Below are positions 33,313 through 43,013 of a stretch of DNA of 64,000 bases, piece by piece. Origin of the DNA: Falsiroseomonas oleicola. GTDB lineage: Bacteria > Pseudomonadota > Alphaproteobacteria > Acetobacterales > Acetobacteraceae. The stretch is from the NCBI RefSeq assembly GCF_019029495.1, contig NZ_JAERQM010000001.1, positions 620,001 to 684,000 on the forward strand. The letters run 5' to 3'. The translations under genes were made by a program, and so were the position numbers. The notes below the pieces were generated by a model. That model worked only from the letters and a program-made list of their open reading frames with translations, was not told the DNA's origin and made no database searches. Each line of letters starts with the position of its first letter. Within the stretch, counting starts at the first letter, position 1.

Positions 33313-33944
33313 GGCCCGATGCCCAGCCCCCGCCCCGGCTCCGGATCCACCCAGCCGGAATGCGGGTCGAGCGCGCCGGTCAGGCCCCAGACCCGGCTGC
33401 GCGCCAGCCGCTCCACCTCATCCCGCGCCAGCGAGGTGGCGATGCGCCCCTGCGGCAGCGGGCCGGGGCGGGTCAGCAGCGCCAGGCTCTCCGCCCCGCC
33501 CGGCTCGAACAATTCGGCGCGCAGGGCCGCGGCGGCAGCCGCCCGGTCATCGCGCCGCAGCGCCAGATGCGCGGCGGCCAGCGCCCGCACGACCGCATCC
33601 GGATCGGCGCCGGCGCGGATGCCGAGCGCCGCGCGGCCTTCCAGCCTCGCCCCGCGCAGCTCGAACAACACGCCGGAGGGCAATGGCGCCCAGCGCAGGT
33701 CGCGCTGGAACTCCACCGTCATCAGTTCCACCTGCGCCGCCGCCCGCGCCATGGCGGCGGGGTTGTTGGACAGCGACCGCCCACCATCGGCATAGGCCAG
33801 CGCCGCCTGCCCCACCGCATCCCGCAGCGGGTCGGCATTGCCCGCTCCCAGCACGGCGGGGATGCGGGCGGAGGGCGGCGGGGCGCGCAGCTCGGCGCAA
33901 CCGGCCAGCGCCAGGATCGAAAGCGCCATCAGCGCAGGCCGCAT
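33306..33944 (-). CDS. hypothetical lipoprotein
   Basis: A 212-residue protein with leader MRPALMALSILALAGCAELR; lipobox LALAGC gives an N-terminal Cys at about residue 16. The body is Ala/Arg-rich and helical (ADPLRDAVGQAALAYADGGR, VELMTVEFQRDLRWAPLPSG). The ATG at 33944 has GGGAGA upstream and is preferred to a GTG at 33968. It ends in a hairpin shared with phaC. It lies 35 bp downstream of nothing on its strand and appears monocistronic. Function unknown. Confidence 0.7.
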   Translation of the reverse strand: MRPALMALSILALAGCAELRAPPPSARIPAVLGAGNADPLRDAVGQAALAYADGGRSLSNNPAAMARAAAQVELMTVEFQRDLRWAPLPSGVLFELRGARLEGRAALGIRAGADPDAVVRALAAAHLALRRDDRAAAAAALRAELFEPGGAESLALLTRPGPLPQGRIATSLARDEVERLARSRVWGLTGALDPHSGWVDPEPGRGLGIGPR

Positions 33945-33978
33945 GAAAGGGATCTCCCGGCGTGTCACGGCCCCGAGC

Positions 33979-35157
33979 TTAACCGGCTTTGCCGGCAGAG
34001 GCGAAGGCTGACGCCAGGGCCTGCCCCAGCGCCATCAGGTCATCCTCCACCAGCGCCGCGGGATGCACCACCAGAACACCCTCCCGCATCCGGCCCTGGT
34101 TCAGATGCACCCGCCGGGCGCGCAGCAGCGCCTCCATCCGCGCCGCCTGGGCGGGATCGGCGCAGCGGATCAGCAGCAGCGGCGTGGCGCCGGGGGTGAT
34201 CTCGGCGGGCGTGTCGCCCATCGCCGCCCGCACCGCCTCCAACCGCGCCTGCATCCGCGCCCGGCGGGGCGCATCGCCCTCCGCCTGGAAGCGCCGCAGC
34301 GCCACCAGCAGCCCCACCACCTCCTCCTTCCCCGCCTTGCAGGACCGGCCGATGCCGTGGCGCGGCAGGAAGGGCAGCGCCTGGTTGCCGGCGAATTCGG
34401 CGGGCAGGCGGAACTGGCCCTCCGGCACATCCAGGTCGAGCATCTGAAGCAGCGCGCTGGCCACCAGGTCCCGCCGCCCGGCCAGGATGCCACTCGCCTG
34501 CGGCCCGCCGATCGCCTTTCCACCGGAAAAGGCGACGAGATCGGCCCCGGCATCGAGGAAGCCGCGCAGATGGGCCAAGGGCGGCAATTGCGCCGCCGCA
34601 TCCACCAGCACCGGCACCCCGGCGGCATGGGCCAGGCGCACGACCTCCGCCAGCGGCGGTTCCGACCAATCTTGGGCGACCCAGAACACCGCCGCCGTCT
34701 GCGGCCCGATCGCCGCCGCCAGCTCCGCCGCCGAGGCGTCCCGCACCCCGGCGCCCGAGAAACGGTCCGGGATGCCGACCTCCACGATCCGCCCGCCGGC
34801 CACTTCCAGCGCCCGGTCGTACATGTTGCGCTGGCTGCGGGCCATGACGAAGTCCCGCCGGGGTCCCGCCGCCGGCAGCGCGTTCATCGCCCGCGGATCG
34901 AGCCCCGCCAGGCAGGCGGCTGCGCCGAGCAGCAGGGCGGCGGAGGCGCCGCCGGTGACGATTCCGGCCTCCGCCCCCGTCGCGTCGCTGATCTCCCGGC
35001 AGGCGGCGGCCTGGACCTCCAGCATGTCGAGGCAGACGGCGGAGGCCTCCGCCATCGCCGCCACCACCTCCGGCGCCATGATGCCGCCGGACAGGCGGGT
35101 GACGGTGCCGGCGGCGTTGATGATGCGGGTCAGGCCGAGGGCTGCGAGCGCGCTCAT
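33979..35157 (-). CDS. SelA-like PLP-dependent protein
   Basis: A 392-residue protein related to L-seryl-tRNA(Sec) selenium transferase and D-glucosaminate-6-phosphate ammonia-lyase. Signatures are [19 protein letters not shown] at the start, [20 protein letters not shown], the [14 protein letters not shown] Asp and the PLP lysine in [14 protein letters not shown] (about residue 213). The start overlaps the glpK stop (ATGA), so it belongs to that operon. No selenocysteine genes are visible, so an ammonia-lyase or aldolase role is more likely than SelA. Last gene of the run from 40656. Confidence 0.8.
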   Translation of the reverse strand: MSALAALGLTRIINAAGTVTRLSGGIMAPEVVAAMAEASAVCLDMLEVQAAACREISDATGAEAGIVTGGASAALLLGAAACLAGLDPRAMNALPAAGPRRDFVMARSQRNMYDRALEVAGGRIVEVGIPDRFSGAGVRDASAAELAAAIGPQTAAVFWVAQDWSEPPLAEVVRLAHAAGVPVLVDAAAQLPPLAHLRGFLDAGADLVAFSGGKAIGGPQASGILAGRRDLVASALLQMLDLDVPEGQFRLPAEFAGNQALPFLPRHGIGRSCKAGKEEVVGLLVALRRFQAEGDAPRRARMQARLEAVRAAMGDTPAEITPGATPLLLIRCADPAQAARMEALLRARRVHLNQGRMREGVLVVHPAALVEDDLMALGQALASAFASAGKAG

Positions 35158-36668
35158 CGCGTCAGCACCCGCCGCACCGCATCCTGCCAGCCGGCATGGC
35201 GGCGGTCGGCCTCGGCACGCGGCATGGCGGGGTGGAAGCGGCGGTCCAGCCGCCAATGCGCCACCGCCGGGCCGGGCGGCGGCAACAGCCCGGCCTGGAG
35301 CCCGGCCAGGTAGGCGGCGCCCAGCGCCGTGGTCTCCTGCACCTCCGGCCGGTCCACCGGCGCGCCCAAAAGGTCGGCCAGGGCCTGCATGGCGTAGTCG
35401 GAGGCGGTCATGCCGCCATCCACCCGCAGGGTGGTCATGGGAACAGCTTCCCGAAGCACGGTGGTCCCCGCCGCGCCCCAATCGGCCTGCATCGCCTCCA
35501 CCAGGTCGCGGGTCTGGAAGGCCACCGCCTCCAGCGCCGCGCGGCAGATCTCGGCGGGGCCGGTGTTGCGGGTCAGGCCGAGGATGGCGCCGCGCGCCTC
35601 CGCATCCCAATGCGGCGCGCCGAGGCCGGTGAAGGCCGGCACGAAATAGACCGGCTGGGCGGGGTCGGCCCGCGCCGCCAGCGCCCCGCTCTCGGCGGCG
35701 TCCTTGATGATGCCGAGGCCATCGCGCAGCCATTGCACCGCGGCGCCCGCGATGAAGATGGCGCCTTCCAGCGCATAGGTCCGCCGCCCGTCCAACTGCC
35801 AGGCCAGCGTCGTCAGCAGCCGGTTCTTCGAGGGCACGGCGGTGTCGCCGGTGTTCAGCAGCAGAAAGCAGCCGGTGCCATAGGTGGATTTCACCATGCC
35901 CGGCGCGAAACAGGCCTGGCCGAGCATCGCCGCATGCTGGTCCCCCGCCATGCCGCGCACCGGCACGGCGGCACCGAGCAGCCCCGGTTCGGTCATGCCG
36001 AATTCGGCGGCATTGTCCCGCACCTCCGGCAGCAGGGCGGCGGGGATGCCGAACAGCTTCAGCAAATCGCCGTCCCAGCAGCCACGCCGGATGTCGAACA
36101 GCATGGTCCGCGCCGCATTGGTCGCATCCGTCGCATGCACCCGCCCGCCCGTCAGCCGCCATAGAAGAAAGCTGTCGACGGTGCCGAAGGCGAGGTCGCC
36201 GCGTTCCGCCGCCGCCCGCGCGCCGCCCACATTGTCCAGCAGCCAGGCGAGCTTGGTGGCGGAGAAATAGGGGTCCGGCAGCAGCCCACTGCGCTCCGCG
36301 ATCAGCGGCGCCGCGCCCTCCGCCGCCAGCCGGGCGCAATGGGCGGCGGTGCGGCGGTCCTGCCAGACGATGGCGCGGTGGACGGCCCGGCCGCTGCGGC
36401 GGTCCCAGAGCAGGGTCGTCTCGCGCTGGTTGGTGATGCCGATCCCGGCCAGCGCCTGCGGCCCCACGCCAGCCTGGGCCAGCGCATCGCGCATCGTCGC
36501 CAGCGTGGCCGCCCAAATTTCCTCCGGCTCGTGCTCCACCCAGCCGGGGGCGGGGAAGTGCTGGGCCAGGGGCCGCTGGGCGCTGGCCAGCGGCGTCAGA
36601 TCCGGCCCGTGCAGGATGCTGCGGGTGGAGGTGGTGCCCTGGTCGATGGCCAGCAGCAGGTCCTTCAT
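35154..36668 (-). CDS. glpK: glycerol kinase
   Basis: A 504-residue FGGY kinase phosphorylating glycerol to sn-glycerol-3-phosphate. It has [13 protein letters not shown] (residues 6-18), [55 protein letters not shown] and [15 protein letters not shown], all standard for GlpK. Length is normal. Its ATG touches the stop of the membrane-protein gene (TGATG) and its stop overlaps the SelA-like start. No glpF or glpD is seen, and the upstream partners are Pel-like, which is an odd setting for this enzyme. Confidence 0.93.
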   Translation of the reverse strand: MKDLLLAIDQGTTSTRSILHGPDLTPLASAQRPLAQHFPAPGWVEHEPEEIWAATLATMRDALAQAGVGPQALAGIGITNQRETTLLWDRRSGRAVHRAIVWQDRRTAAHCARLAAEGAAPLIAERSGLLPDPYFSATKLAWLLDNVGGARAAAERGDLAFGTVDSFLLWRLTGGRVHATDATNAARTMLFDIRRGCWDGDLLKLFGIPAALLPEVRDNAAEFGMTEPGLLGAAVPVRGMAGDQHAAMLGQACFAPGMVKSTYGTGCFLLLNTGDTAVPSKNRLLTTLAWQLDGRRTYALEGAIFIAGAAVQWLRDGLGIIKDAAESGALAARADPAQPVYFVPAFTGLGAPHWDAEARGAILGLTRNTGPAEICRAALEAVAFQTRDLVEAMQADWGAAGTTVLREAVPMTTLRVDGGMTASDYAMQALADLLGAPVDRPEVQETTALGAAYLAGLQAGLLPPPGPAVAHWRLDRRFHPAMPRAEADRRHAGWQDAVRRVLTR

Positions 36669-37741
36669 CACGCCGGGTCCTCCTCCGCATCCTCCGGATC
36701 GCGCAGCACCAGCCAGAAGGCGAAGCCCGTGGCCAGCAGCGGCGCGACCAGCGCAGCATGCGCGGCCAGCTCCGGCGCCGCCAGGGTCAGCAGCGGCCCG
36801 AGCCCCGCCGACAGCACGGCCAGCAGCAGCGCCGACAGGATCGCCGGCCCCGGCGCCGGACGGCCCAGCAGCACCGCCTGGAGCGCGGCGAAGGCGGGCA
36901 GGAAGCCGGCGCCGATCAGCGCCATCTGATAGAGCGCCAGCGATTCCGGCATCACGATCCCGGCCCCGGCCGGCGCGCCCCCCAGCAGCAGGCCGAGCGC
37001 CACCGCCAGCGCCTGCACCACCAGCAGCCCGCTGGCCAGGCCGAAGGGCGGCAGCGACCGGGCGAGCGCCACCAGCACCAGGCCGGGCAATGCCACCAGC
37101 AGCGGCAGGGTCAGCGCCATCACCGGCCCGCCGGACAGCAGCGCGACCAGCGGCGCGGCCACCACCGCCAGAGCCAATGCCAGCCCGCAGGCCGCCGGCC
37201 CGGCCAGGGCCTTCGGCCTGATACGCGCCGCGGCGGCCGGCACGGCGGCCAGGAAGCCGGCCAGCGCCGCCCCCGCCGCCAGCCCCCACAGCGCCCCCGC
37301 CACCCCGCCGAGCCCGAAGGCCAGCCCGCCGGCCAGCAGCAGCCCGGCGCCGATCCCCGGCAGCGGCGACAGGCCCAGCCCGGCCGCCACGCCAAGCCCG
37401 CCCCAGAGCATGGCCAGGGCCGCCGCCGCCACCGCCGCCGGCAACGCCTGCCGCACCGGCATCACCTCCTCCAGGTGGAACAGCAGGAAGCCGAGCAGCA
37501 GCGTGGCCCCGGCCGCGAGGCCGAGCGGCGCCGCCACCACGCCGCGCAGCGCCGCCAGCACCGCCGCCGGCGCCCCCAGCAGCAGGGACAGGCCGACCAG
37601 CGTCAGCAGCAGCAGGAATCCCTCCTCCGCGCCGGCCAGCCGCAGCAGGCCGAGCCCGACCAGCATGGCGAGCGCCGGCCCCAGCCAGGCGCCGGCCACC
37701 AGTGCCCCGGCGGCGCCCTGGATCATTCGCCCCCCGCTCAT
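36668..37741 (-). CDS. polytopic membrane protein of the Pel-like operon
   Basis: A protein of about 357 residues with roughly 11 hydrophobic helices, almost no loops, and a short charged tail ([12 protein letters not shown]). A single acidic loop ([13 protein letters not shown]) lies after the third helix. A start at 37726 (MIQGAAGAL) is also possible. It is 13 bp from the PelE-like gene and touches glpK. By position it could stand for the polytopic PelG, but it is shorter than PelG and I see no shared motif, so it is left unassigned. Confidence 0.65.
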   Translation of the reverse strand: MSGGRMIQGAAGALVAGAWLGPALAMLVGLGLLRLAGAEEGFLLLLTLVGLSLLLGAPAAVLAALRGVVAAPLGLAAGATLLLGFLLFHLEEVMPVRQALPAAVAAAALAMLWGGLGVAAGLGLSPLPGIGAGLLLAGGLAFGLGGVAGALWGLAAGAALAGFLAAVPAAAARIRPKALAGPAACGLALALAVVAAPLVALLSGGPVMALTLPLLVALPGLVLVALARSLPPFGLASGLLVVQALAVALGLLLGGAPAGAGIVMPESLALYQMALIGAGFLPAFAALQAVLLGRPAPGPAILSALLLAVLSAGLGPLLTLAAPELAAHAALVAPLLATGFAFWLVLRDPEDAEEDPA

Positions 37742-37754
37742 CGCTGGGCCCCGC

Positions 37755-38873
37755 TCATCGCTGAGTCGCCGAAAGCCAGAGCCGCCAGGCGCCGGCCTCG
37801 GGCCCGGTGGCGCCTCGCCGCGACGCATGCTCCAGCGCCGGTCGCCAGCGCTGCACCAGGGCTTCCAGCGCCGCGAAATCGCGGGCGCGGAACAGGCATT
37901 CCGCCAGCCAGGCGAGCCTCGCCTCCCCCGCCGCCCCGCGCATCACCGCCGCGTCCAGCGCCAGCCGGGCCGCCGGCAGGTCGCCCAGCGCCAGCAAGGC
38001 GCGGCCCAGCGCCGCCTCGGCCTCGGCATCGCCGGCCGGGCCGGCCGATTCGGCCAGCGCCTGCCACAGCCCGGCCGCCTCGGCCCTGGCGGCATCGGCG
38101 GCGGCCGGCTCCAGCAGGCCGGACAGGGCGGCGCGGTCCAGCGCCCGGGCCAGCGCCCGCTGTGTCGCCAGACCCTCCGCCCCCGCGGCGCCGCGCGCGG
38201 CGGCGTGCAGCACCTCCGCCCGGTCCAGCAGGCGTTGTTCCACCGCGGGGCGCAGCGCCTCCGCCCGCGCCCGCACCGCCGGGTCGGGATCGCCGAGCGC
38301 CAGGCGCAGCAGGGCCGCGCCGGCCGGGCGGGCGGGATCGGCGGCGATGTCCAGCGCCCGCGCCTTCTGCCCGGCATGGCCCCAGCGCAGCACATCGGCC
38401 AGCGATTCCAGCAGCAGCCCATCCGGCAGCGTGCCCGGCCGCGCCGTGGCCAGAGCCTCCAGCCGCGCATCCAGCGGATCCTCCGGCAGCGGCGGCACCG
38501 CGGCGCGCAGCCGGCGCGGCATGCCCAGCGCCAGGGCGGCCAGGGCGCCGAGCACCGCCAGCGGGCCGAGCCCCGGCAGCAGCGCCAACAGCAGCCGGGC
38601 CACCGCGCCGGACCAGCCCTCCTCCGGCAGGATCGGGCGGATCAGCGGCAGAGCGAGGCAGCAGGCCAGATGCAGCGCCAGCGCCGCGCCCCACCAGCCC
38701 AGGCCGAGCAGCAGCGCCACCACGGCCTGCGTCAGCGTCAGCCCGACCAGCAGGGGGGCGAGCCCCATCGCCTCCCCCGGCCGCAGCGCGCGAACGCCCC
38801 GCCGTTCCGATGCGGGGCGCGCGGCGCCGCGGCGTTGGCTCCGGCGTCGTTCCACCACCGGGCTAGCGGCCAT
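37755..38873 (-). CDS. PelE-like membrane-anchored helical-repeat protein
   Basis: A protein of about 372 residues. Two hydrophobic helices near the start (LAPLLVGLTLTQAVVALLLG, then ALHLACCLALPLIRPIL and a third LAVLGALAALALG) are followed by about 230 residues of Ala/Leu/Arg helical repeats of TPR or HEAT type (LAECLFRARDFAALEALVQR). TM helices plus TPRs next to a PelD-like gene is the layout of PelE. The start at 38873 overlaps the pelD-like stop by 11 bp; a later ATG at 38768 is possible. Assignment rests on layout and neighbour. Confidence 0.6.
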   Translation of the reverse strand: MAASPVVERRRSQRRGAARPASERRGVRALRPGEAMGLAPLLVGLTLTQAVVALLLGLGWWGAALALHLACCLALPLIRPILPEEGWSGAVARLLLALLPGLGPLAVLGALAALALGMPRRLRAAVPPLPEDPLDARLEALATARPGTLPDGLLLESLADVLRWGHAGQKARALDIAADPARPAGAALLRLALGDPDPAVRARAEALRPAVEQRLLDRAEVLHAAARGAAGAEGLATQRALARALDRAALSGLLEPAAADAARAEAAGLWQALAESAGPAGDAEAEAALGRALLALGDLPAARLALDAAVMRGAAGEARLAWLAECLFRARDFAALEALVQRWRPALEHASRRGATGPEAGAWRLWLSATQR

Positions 38874-40656
38874 GCAGCCCCGCCGATTGCCAGCCGCCGC
38901 CACGCAGCCCATGCAGCAGCGCCACCCCCACGACCACCTGCGCCGTGGCACCCGGCGCCCGCGCCGCGAGCAGGGCGCGCAGCCGGGTCGCGGCGATCTC
39001 CGCCCCGGCCACGGCGGTGCCGGGCAGCAGGATGGACAGGCGCCGATCCTCCATCCGCGCCTCCAGCAGCAGGTCGGAGCCACGGAAGGCCTCCGCCATC
39101 GCCGCCCGCGTCGCCTCCAGTGCCGCCGCCGCGCGCGGCCCGGCGGGGATTTCGGCGGAGAGCAGCGCCAGGTCGAAGCCGAGCCGGCGGGCAAGGCCGG
39201 TCATCACCGTGATGGCACGCCCGGCCTCCTCCCCCGGCACCATCAGCCCGCCGGCCGTGGCGGGACCCTGGAGGCCGGCGATGCCGCCGGCGGATTCGGA
39301 AGCCTCCCGCGCCCGCGCCTCGGCCAGGGCGCCGCCGATCCAGCCGGCCGCCGCTTCCAGCGCCGCGATGGTATCCAGGCCGAAGTCCTGGAAGCCGATC
39401 TCCTCGATCTTCACCATGCCGAGCAGCAGCCCGTCCCAGGGCGAGAGCACCGGCGCGGCCAGCACCCCCTCCTCCCCCAGGGCCAGCCGGTCGGCGAGGC
39501 GGGTGGCGACAAGGGCACCGCGGCCCTGGCGGATGGCATCGGTCAGCGGCCCGGGCAGCAAAGTGTGGGACAGGGGCGCGCCCTGCGGCCAGCCCTCGGC
39601 GGCGACGAGGTGCAGGGTGCGGTCCTCGGCCAGCCAGAAGGAACAGGCGGTGCAGCCGGTCGCCGCGCGCAGCAGGCCGGTGGCGCCGCGGATCACCCCT
39701 TCCGTCCCCTGGCCCATGATGCGGGCGGCCTGGAAGATGGCGGTGCCCGCCTGCAGGCGGCCGTTCAGCCGCCCCTCCAGCTCCAGCATCCGTTCGGCCA
39801 GGCGCTGATTGGCCTCGGCGATGGCCGCGCGATCCTCGGCGGCGGCGGCCGCGGCGGCTTCGGCGGCGGCGAGGCGGCGGCGGCGCAGATCGGTCATGGC
39901 GCCGATCGCCGCCGCAATCAGCGGCCAGACCAGTGGCAGCACCCAGGCCCCGGTGGTCCAGGCGCTGGCGGTGACAGCCAGGCCCAGGCGCAGCACGCCG
40001 GCCGCCGCCGCCACCAGGACACCGGGCAGCATGCCGTAGCGGGCCGCGACATAGAGCACCGGCAGCATGAAGGGCGAGGCCGGCCAGTGCGAGAAGCCGG
40101 TGCCGCCGGTCACCAGCCGGTCGACCAGCGCCAGCAGCAGGAGCGCGCCAAAGCCCTCCACCAGCGCGCGCAATGGCAGGGGCAGCGGCGGCATTCCGGC
40201 CAGCGGCAGGCTGGGCAGCGGCGGGGCCGGTGGCGGCACGGGGCGCGGCGCGGCGGAGTCGGGTAGCGCCGCCTCAGCTTCTGGGGGTTCCGCCAAGGCT
40301 GGTTCGGCTGGCGCGGGCTCCGGCAGCGCCCGCAACCGCGCCACGGCCGCCTCCGCCGAGCGTGCACGGCGCCAGGGCCAGGGGAAGCGCCGCCGCGGGG
40401 TGGGGGCCGGTTCAGGGGGAAGCGGTGCGGCGGGGATTGGCGTGGCGGCGGTCGCCCAGGGGGCGGCCCAGGGGTCCTCGACGGACGCATCCGCCGGGCG
40501 CGGCGCCTCGACCGCCTCGGCGATGCCGGGCGGCGTGGCGGCTTCCGGCCGCGCCGGCGCAGGTGACGGCTGACGCGGCTCCGCCGGGGGCACTCCACCA
40601 CCCTGCGGCGTCACGACGACGCGGCGACGCCCCGAGGAGGCCATCGGCATCTTCAC
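38863..40656 (-). CDS. PelD-like membrane c-di-GMP receptor (GAF plus degenerate GGDEF)
   Basis: A 597-residue protein. A Pro-rich cytosolic tail (about 1-160) is followed by four membrane helices (about 165-270, including FMLPVLYVAARYGMLPG), a coiled coil (AEDRAAIAEANQRLAERMLE), a GAF domain (about 305-435) and a GGDEF-like domain (about 455-590). In the last the GGDEF motif is gone (EARMEDRRLSILLPGT occupies its place), while R525-G-S-D528 keeps the RxxD inhibitory-site motif at almost the usual spacing. That combination is the hallmark of PelD, which binds c-di-GMP to switch on Pel polysaccharide export. GTG start with AGGGA upstream. Confidence 0.78.
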   Translation of the reverse strand: MKMPMASSGRRRVVVTPQGGGVPPAEPRQPSPAPARPEAATPPGIAEAVEAPRPADASVEDPWAAPWATAATPIPAAPLPPEPAPTPRRRFPWPWRRARSAEAAVARLRALPEPAPAEPALAEPPEAEAALPDSAAPRPVPPPAPPLPSLPLAGMPPLPLPLRALVEGFGALLLLALVDRLVTGGTGFSHWPASPFMLPVLYVAARYGMLPGVLVAAAAGVLRLGLAVTASAWTTGAWVLPLVWPLIAAAIGAMTDLRRRRLAAAEAAAAAAAEDRAAIAEANQRLAERMLELEGRLNGRLQAGTAIFQAARIMGQGTEGVIRGATGLLRAATGCTACSFWLAEDRTLHLVAAEGWPQGAPLSHTLLPGPLTDAIRQGRGALVATRLADRLALGEEGVLAAPVLSPWDGLLLGMVKIEEIGFQDFGLDTIAALEAAAGWIGGALAEARAREASESAGGIAGLQGPATAGGLMVPGEEAGRAITVMTGLARRLGFDLALLSAEIPAGPRAAAALEATRAAMAEAFRGSDLLLEARMEDRRLSILLPGTAVAGAEIAATRLRALLAARAPGATAQVVVGVALLHGLRGGGWQSAGLHGR

Positions 40657-40784
40657 GCGCGAATCCCTGAACCTGCCATCGCCTCCGATCCACGAGCCGC
40701 GTCCAGCAATATCGACAGCGGCGGCATCGCGCCAGGGTTCGCCCCTGGCGGGCCGGCGAGGACACCGCTACCTGTTGCCGGGCG

Positions 40785-43013
40785 ATGTCCTTCACCGCCA
40801 TCCCCGCCGCGCCCGCCCCCCCCTCGCCTGCCTTGGGCTGGCTGCTGCCCGGCATGGCCCCGGCGCAGCGCTTCGGGCTGGCCTTCGCGCTCGCCGCCAG
40901 CGCCGCCCTGGCCACCGCCAGCTTCCTGCCGCCACCCGCCGCGCCGGCCAGCGGCCTGGCCGATTCGACCCGGCCGGCGACCGACCGCACCGCCGCCAGC
41001 CTGGAACGCGCCGTCGCCGCCAATCCGGAGGACCCCGCGCCGCTGCGCCGCCTGGCCGCCTATCTGCGCGCCGGCCACCGCCCGCATCAGCTCGCCCAGG
41101 TCCTGGAACGGCTGCATGCCCTGACCGGGGACGCCCCATCGCTGCGGGAAGCGATGCAGCTGCACAGCGAGCTCGGCGACGCTGCCGCCGCCCGCCGCGC
41201 CCTGGACCGGCTTTCCGCCCTCGGCGCCATCAGCCAGGTGGAGGCCCTGCGCCTGGCGACCCTGCGGCTGGAGGACGGTGATGCCGCCGGCGCCTTCGCC
41301 GGGCTGCTCGCGGCGCTGGAGCGCATGCCGACGCCGGAGATCGCCCTGCGCGCCATGCGGACCGCGACCCGGCTGCCGGACCCGGCGATGGCGATGCGAC
41401 CGATGGGCGCGCTGCTGGCCGAGGCCGCGCCCGACCTGATGGAGGCGCTGCGCCGCGTCCTGCTGAGCGAGGGCCGCCCCGACCTCGCGCTGTTCCTGCT
41501 GGAGGGCCTGCCCGCCGCGGCGCAGAACCGCCCCGACACCGCCCTGCTGCTGGCCCAGGCTGAATCCCGCGCCGGCTGGGGCGGCGCCGCGCTGGCCCGG
41601 CTGCTGGCGCTGCGCGCGACCGAAGGGCTGCCGCCCGGCGGCGGCGCGCTGCTGATCGAGCTGGCGCTGGCGCATGACCAGTTGGAGGAGGCCTTCGCCG
41701 TCGCCGCCCTGCTGCCGCCCGAGGCCTGGCCGGCGGCGCTGCCGGCCCAGTTGCGGGAGGCCGCGGCCGACCAGCTGGAACTGCTCGCGCAGATCGACCC
41801 GCAGCGCCTCCTCAGCCGGCCGGCGCTGGCGGCGGAGCTGGCGCTGGCCCGCGGCGACCGCGCCCTCGCCCGCCGCCTGGCGCAGCAGGCGCTGGACCTG
41901 CCGCCGGATTCGGTGGAGGGCGCACGAGGCCTCGCCTTCGTGCTGCGCGAACTCGGCCAGGACCAGGCGGCGCATGAACGGCTGCGGCGCGCCATCGAGG
42001 CGGGCGAATCCGGGCCGCGCAACCTGCGGCTTTTCGCCGAACTCGCCGCCCGCCCGCCACGCCGCGCCGCCGCGCTGCCGCTGCTGGAACGGCTGCGCGA
42101 CGGCGGGCCGGTGGCCGGGGAGACCTGGCTGCGGCTGGCCCTGGCGGAGGGGCGCACGGCGGATGCCACGCGCTTCCTGGCCGGCGGCGGCACCGCCTCC
42201 GCCACCGCGCTGGCCTCCACCCTGACCCTGGCGGCCCAGGGCCGGCAGGCGGCTCTGGCGGAGGCCGCCGCCACGGCGCTGCGCGCCCTGCCGGCACTGC
42301 CGGAGGGCTGGACCACGGAGGAAGTGTCGGTGACGGTCGGCCTCGCCCGGCCGCTGAACGGCAACAGCCTGGCCGCGGCGCTCAACCTGCTGGCCTGGAC
42401 CACCGACGTCGCCGCCAGCGACCGCGTGGTGCTGCTGCTGGCCGCGGCGCCAGAGGTGACGGGGGCCGCGGCCTTCCTCGGCGCCGGGCAGCACCCGGCG
42501 CTGGGCTCCCTGCTGCGTGGCGCGGCGGAACCGAATGAGGCCGGCACGGCGCGGCTCGCCTTGGTCTCCGTGCTGGCGCCGGCCCAGGCCGTGGCGCTGC
42601 TGCGGGCGCGCACGGCGGAGGATCCGGACCGCTTCGGCCCCGGCCTGGTGCTGGCGCTGCTGCGCGGCCAGGGCGTGGCGGAGGGCGAGCGGGCGCTGCG
42701 CGCCCTGCTGCCACGCCTGCCGCGCCAGGGCCGGGAACAGGCGCTGTTCCTGGTGCTGGCGGCGGCGCCGCAGGATGCGCGGCCGATGCTGCGCGGCGTG
42801 GCGGAGGAGACGCTCGGCCGCAACTGGTCGCTGCGCTACGAGGCGATGCTGGAATCCCGCGGCCGCCGGGCCGAATTGCTGGCCGCGCTGCGCGCCCGCG
42901 CGGCGCAAGGCGACGAGGCGGAGCGGCAGGAGATCGCGCTGCGGCTGACCGAGCTGGGCGATACGGAGGGCGCCGCCGCGGTCCGGCGCGGCGAGCTGGA
43001 GGAGGTTCCATGA
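40785..43013 (+). CDS. large TPR-repeat protein with N-terminal membrane anchor
   Basis: A 742-residue protein with one hydrophobic segment (about 28-48, RFGLAFALAASAALATASFL) and then helical repeats almost to the end: TPR-like pairs such as PEDPAPLRRLAAYLRAGHRP, LALARGDRALARRLAQQALD and ELGQDQAAHERLRRAIEAGE. It would sit in the inner membrane with the repeats in the periplasm. Divergent from the PelD-like gene across 128 bp, it resembles the TPR half of PelB but lacks the C-terminal beta-barrel. Its stop overlaps the start of the GST gene (ATGA). Confidence 0.75.
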   Translation: MSFTAIPAAPAPPSPALGWLLPGMAPAQRFGLAFALAASAALATASFLPPPAAPASGLADSTRPATDRTAASLERAVAANPEDPAPLRRLAAYLRAGHRPHQLAQVLERLHALTGDAPSLREAMQLHSELGDAAAARRALDRLSALGAISQVEALRLATLRLEDGDAAGAFAGLLAALERMPTPEIALRAMRTATRLPDPAMAMRPMGALLAEAAPDLMEALRRVLLSEGRPDLALFLLEGLPAAAQNRPDTALLLAQAESRAGWGGAALARLLALRATEGLPPGGGALLIELALAHDQLEEAFAVAALLPPEAWPAALPAQLREAAADQLELLAQIDPQRLLSRPALAAELALARGDRALARRLAQQALDLPPDSVEGARGLAFVLRELGQDQAAHERLRRAIEAGESGPRNLRLFAELAARPPRRAAALPLLERLRDGGPVAGETWLRLALAEGRTADATRFLAGGGTASATALASTLTLAAQGRQAALAEAAATALRALPALPEGWTTEEVSVTVGLARPLNGNSLAAALNLLAWTTDVAASDRVVLLLAAAPEVTGAAAFLGAGQHPALGSLLRGAAEPNEAGTARLALVSVLAPAQAVALLRARTAEDPDRFGPGLVLALLRGQGVAEGERALRALLPRLPRQGREQALFLVLAAAPQDARPMLRGVAEETLGRNWSLRYEAMLESRGRRAELLAALRARAAQGDEAERQEIALRLTELGDTEGAAAVRRGELEEVP

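Noticed and set aside
33979-35157. selA (selenocysteine synthase)
   Set aside because: The PLP fold is shared, but no selB, selD or tRNA-Sec is visible, and the N-terminal pattern is that of the SelA-like ammonia-lyase group.
36668-37741. Naming the polytopic membrane protein PelG
   Set aside because: Helix number and position fit, but it is clearly shorter than PelG and shows none of its N-terminal features, so only the neighbourhood supports the name.
36758-38866. Gln/Arg-rich open frame of about 700 codons on the plus strand over the Pel-like genes
   Set aside because: Its composition (long Q/R/P runs) mirrors Leu/Ala-rich codons on the opposite strand, and the opposite strand has membrane and helical-repeat proteins with coupled starts.
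40653-42908. Minus-strand open frame opposite the TPR protein
   Set aside because: It is repetitive QRR/GQ-type shadow sequence with no domain; the plus-strand TPR gene has an anchor helix and is coupled to the GST gene.
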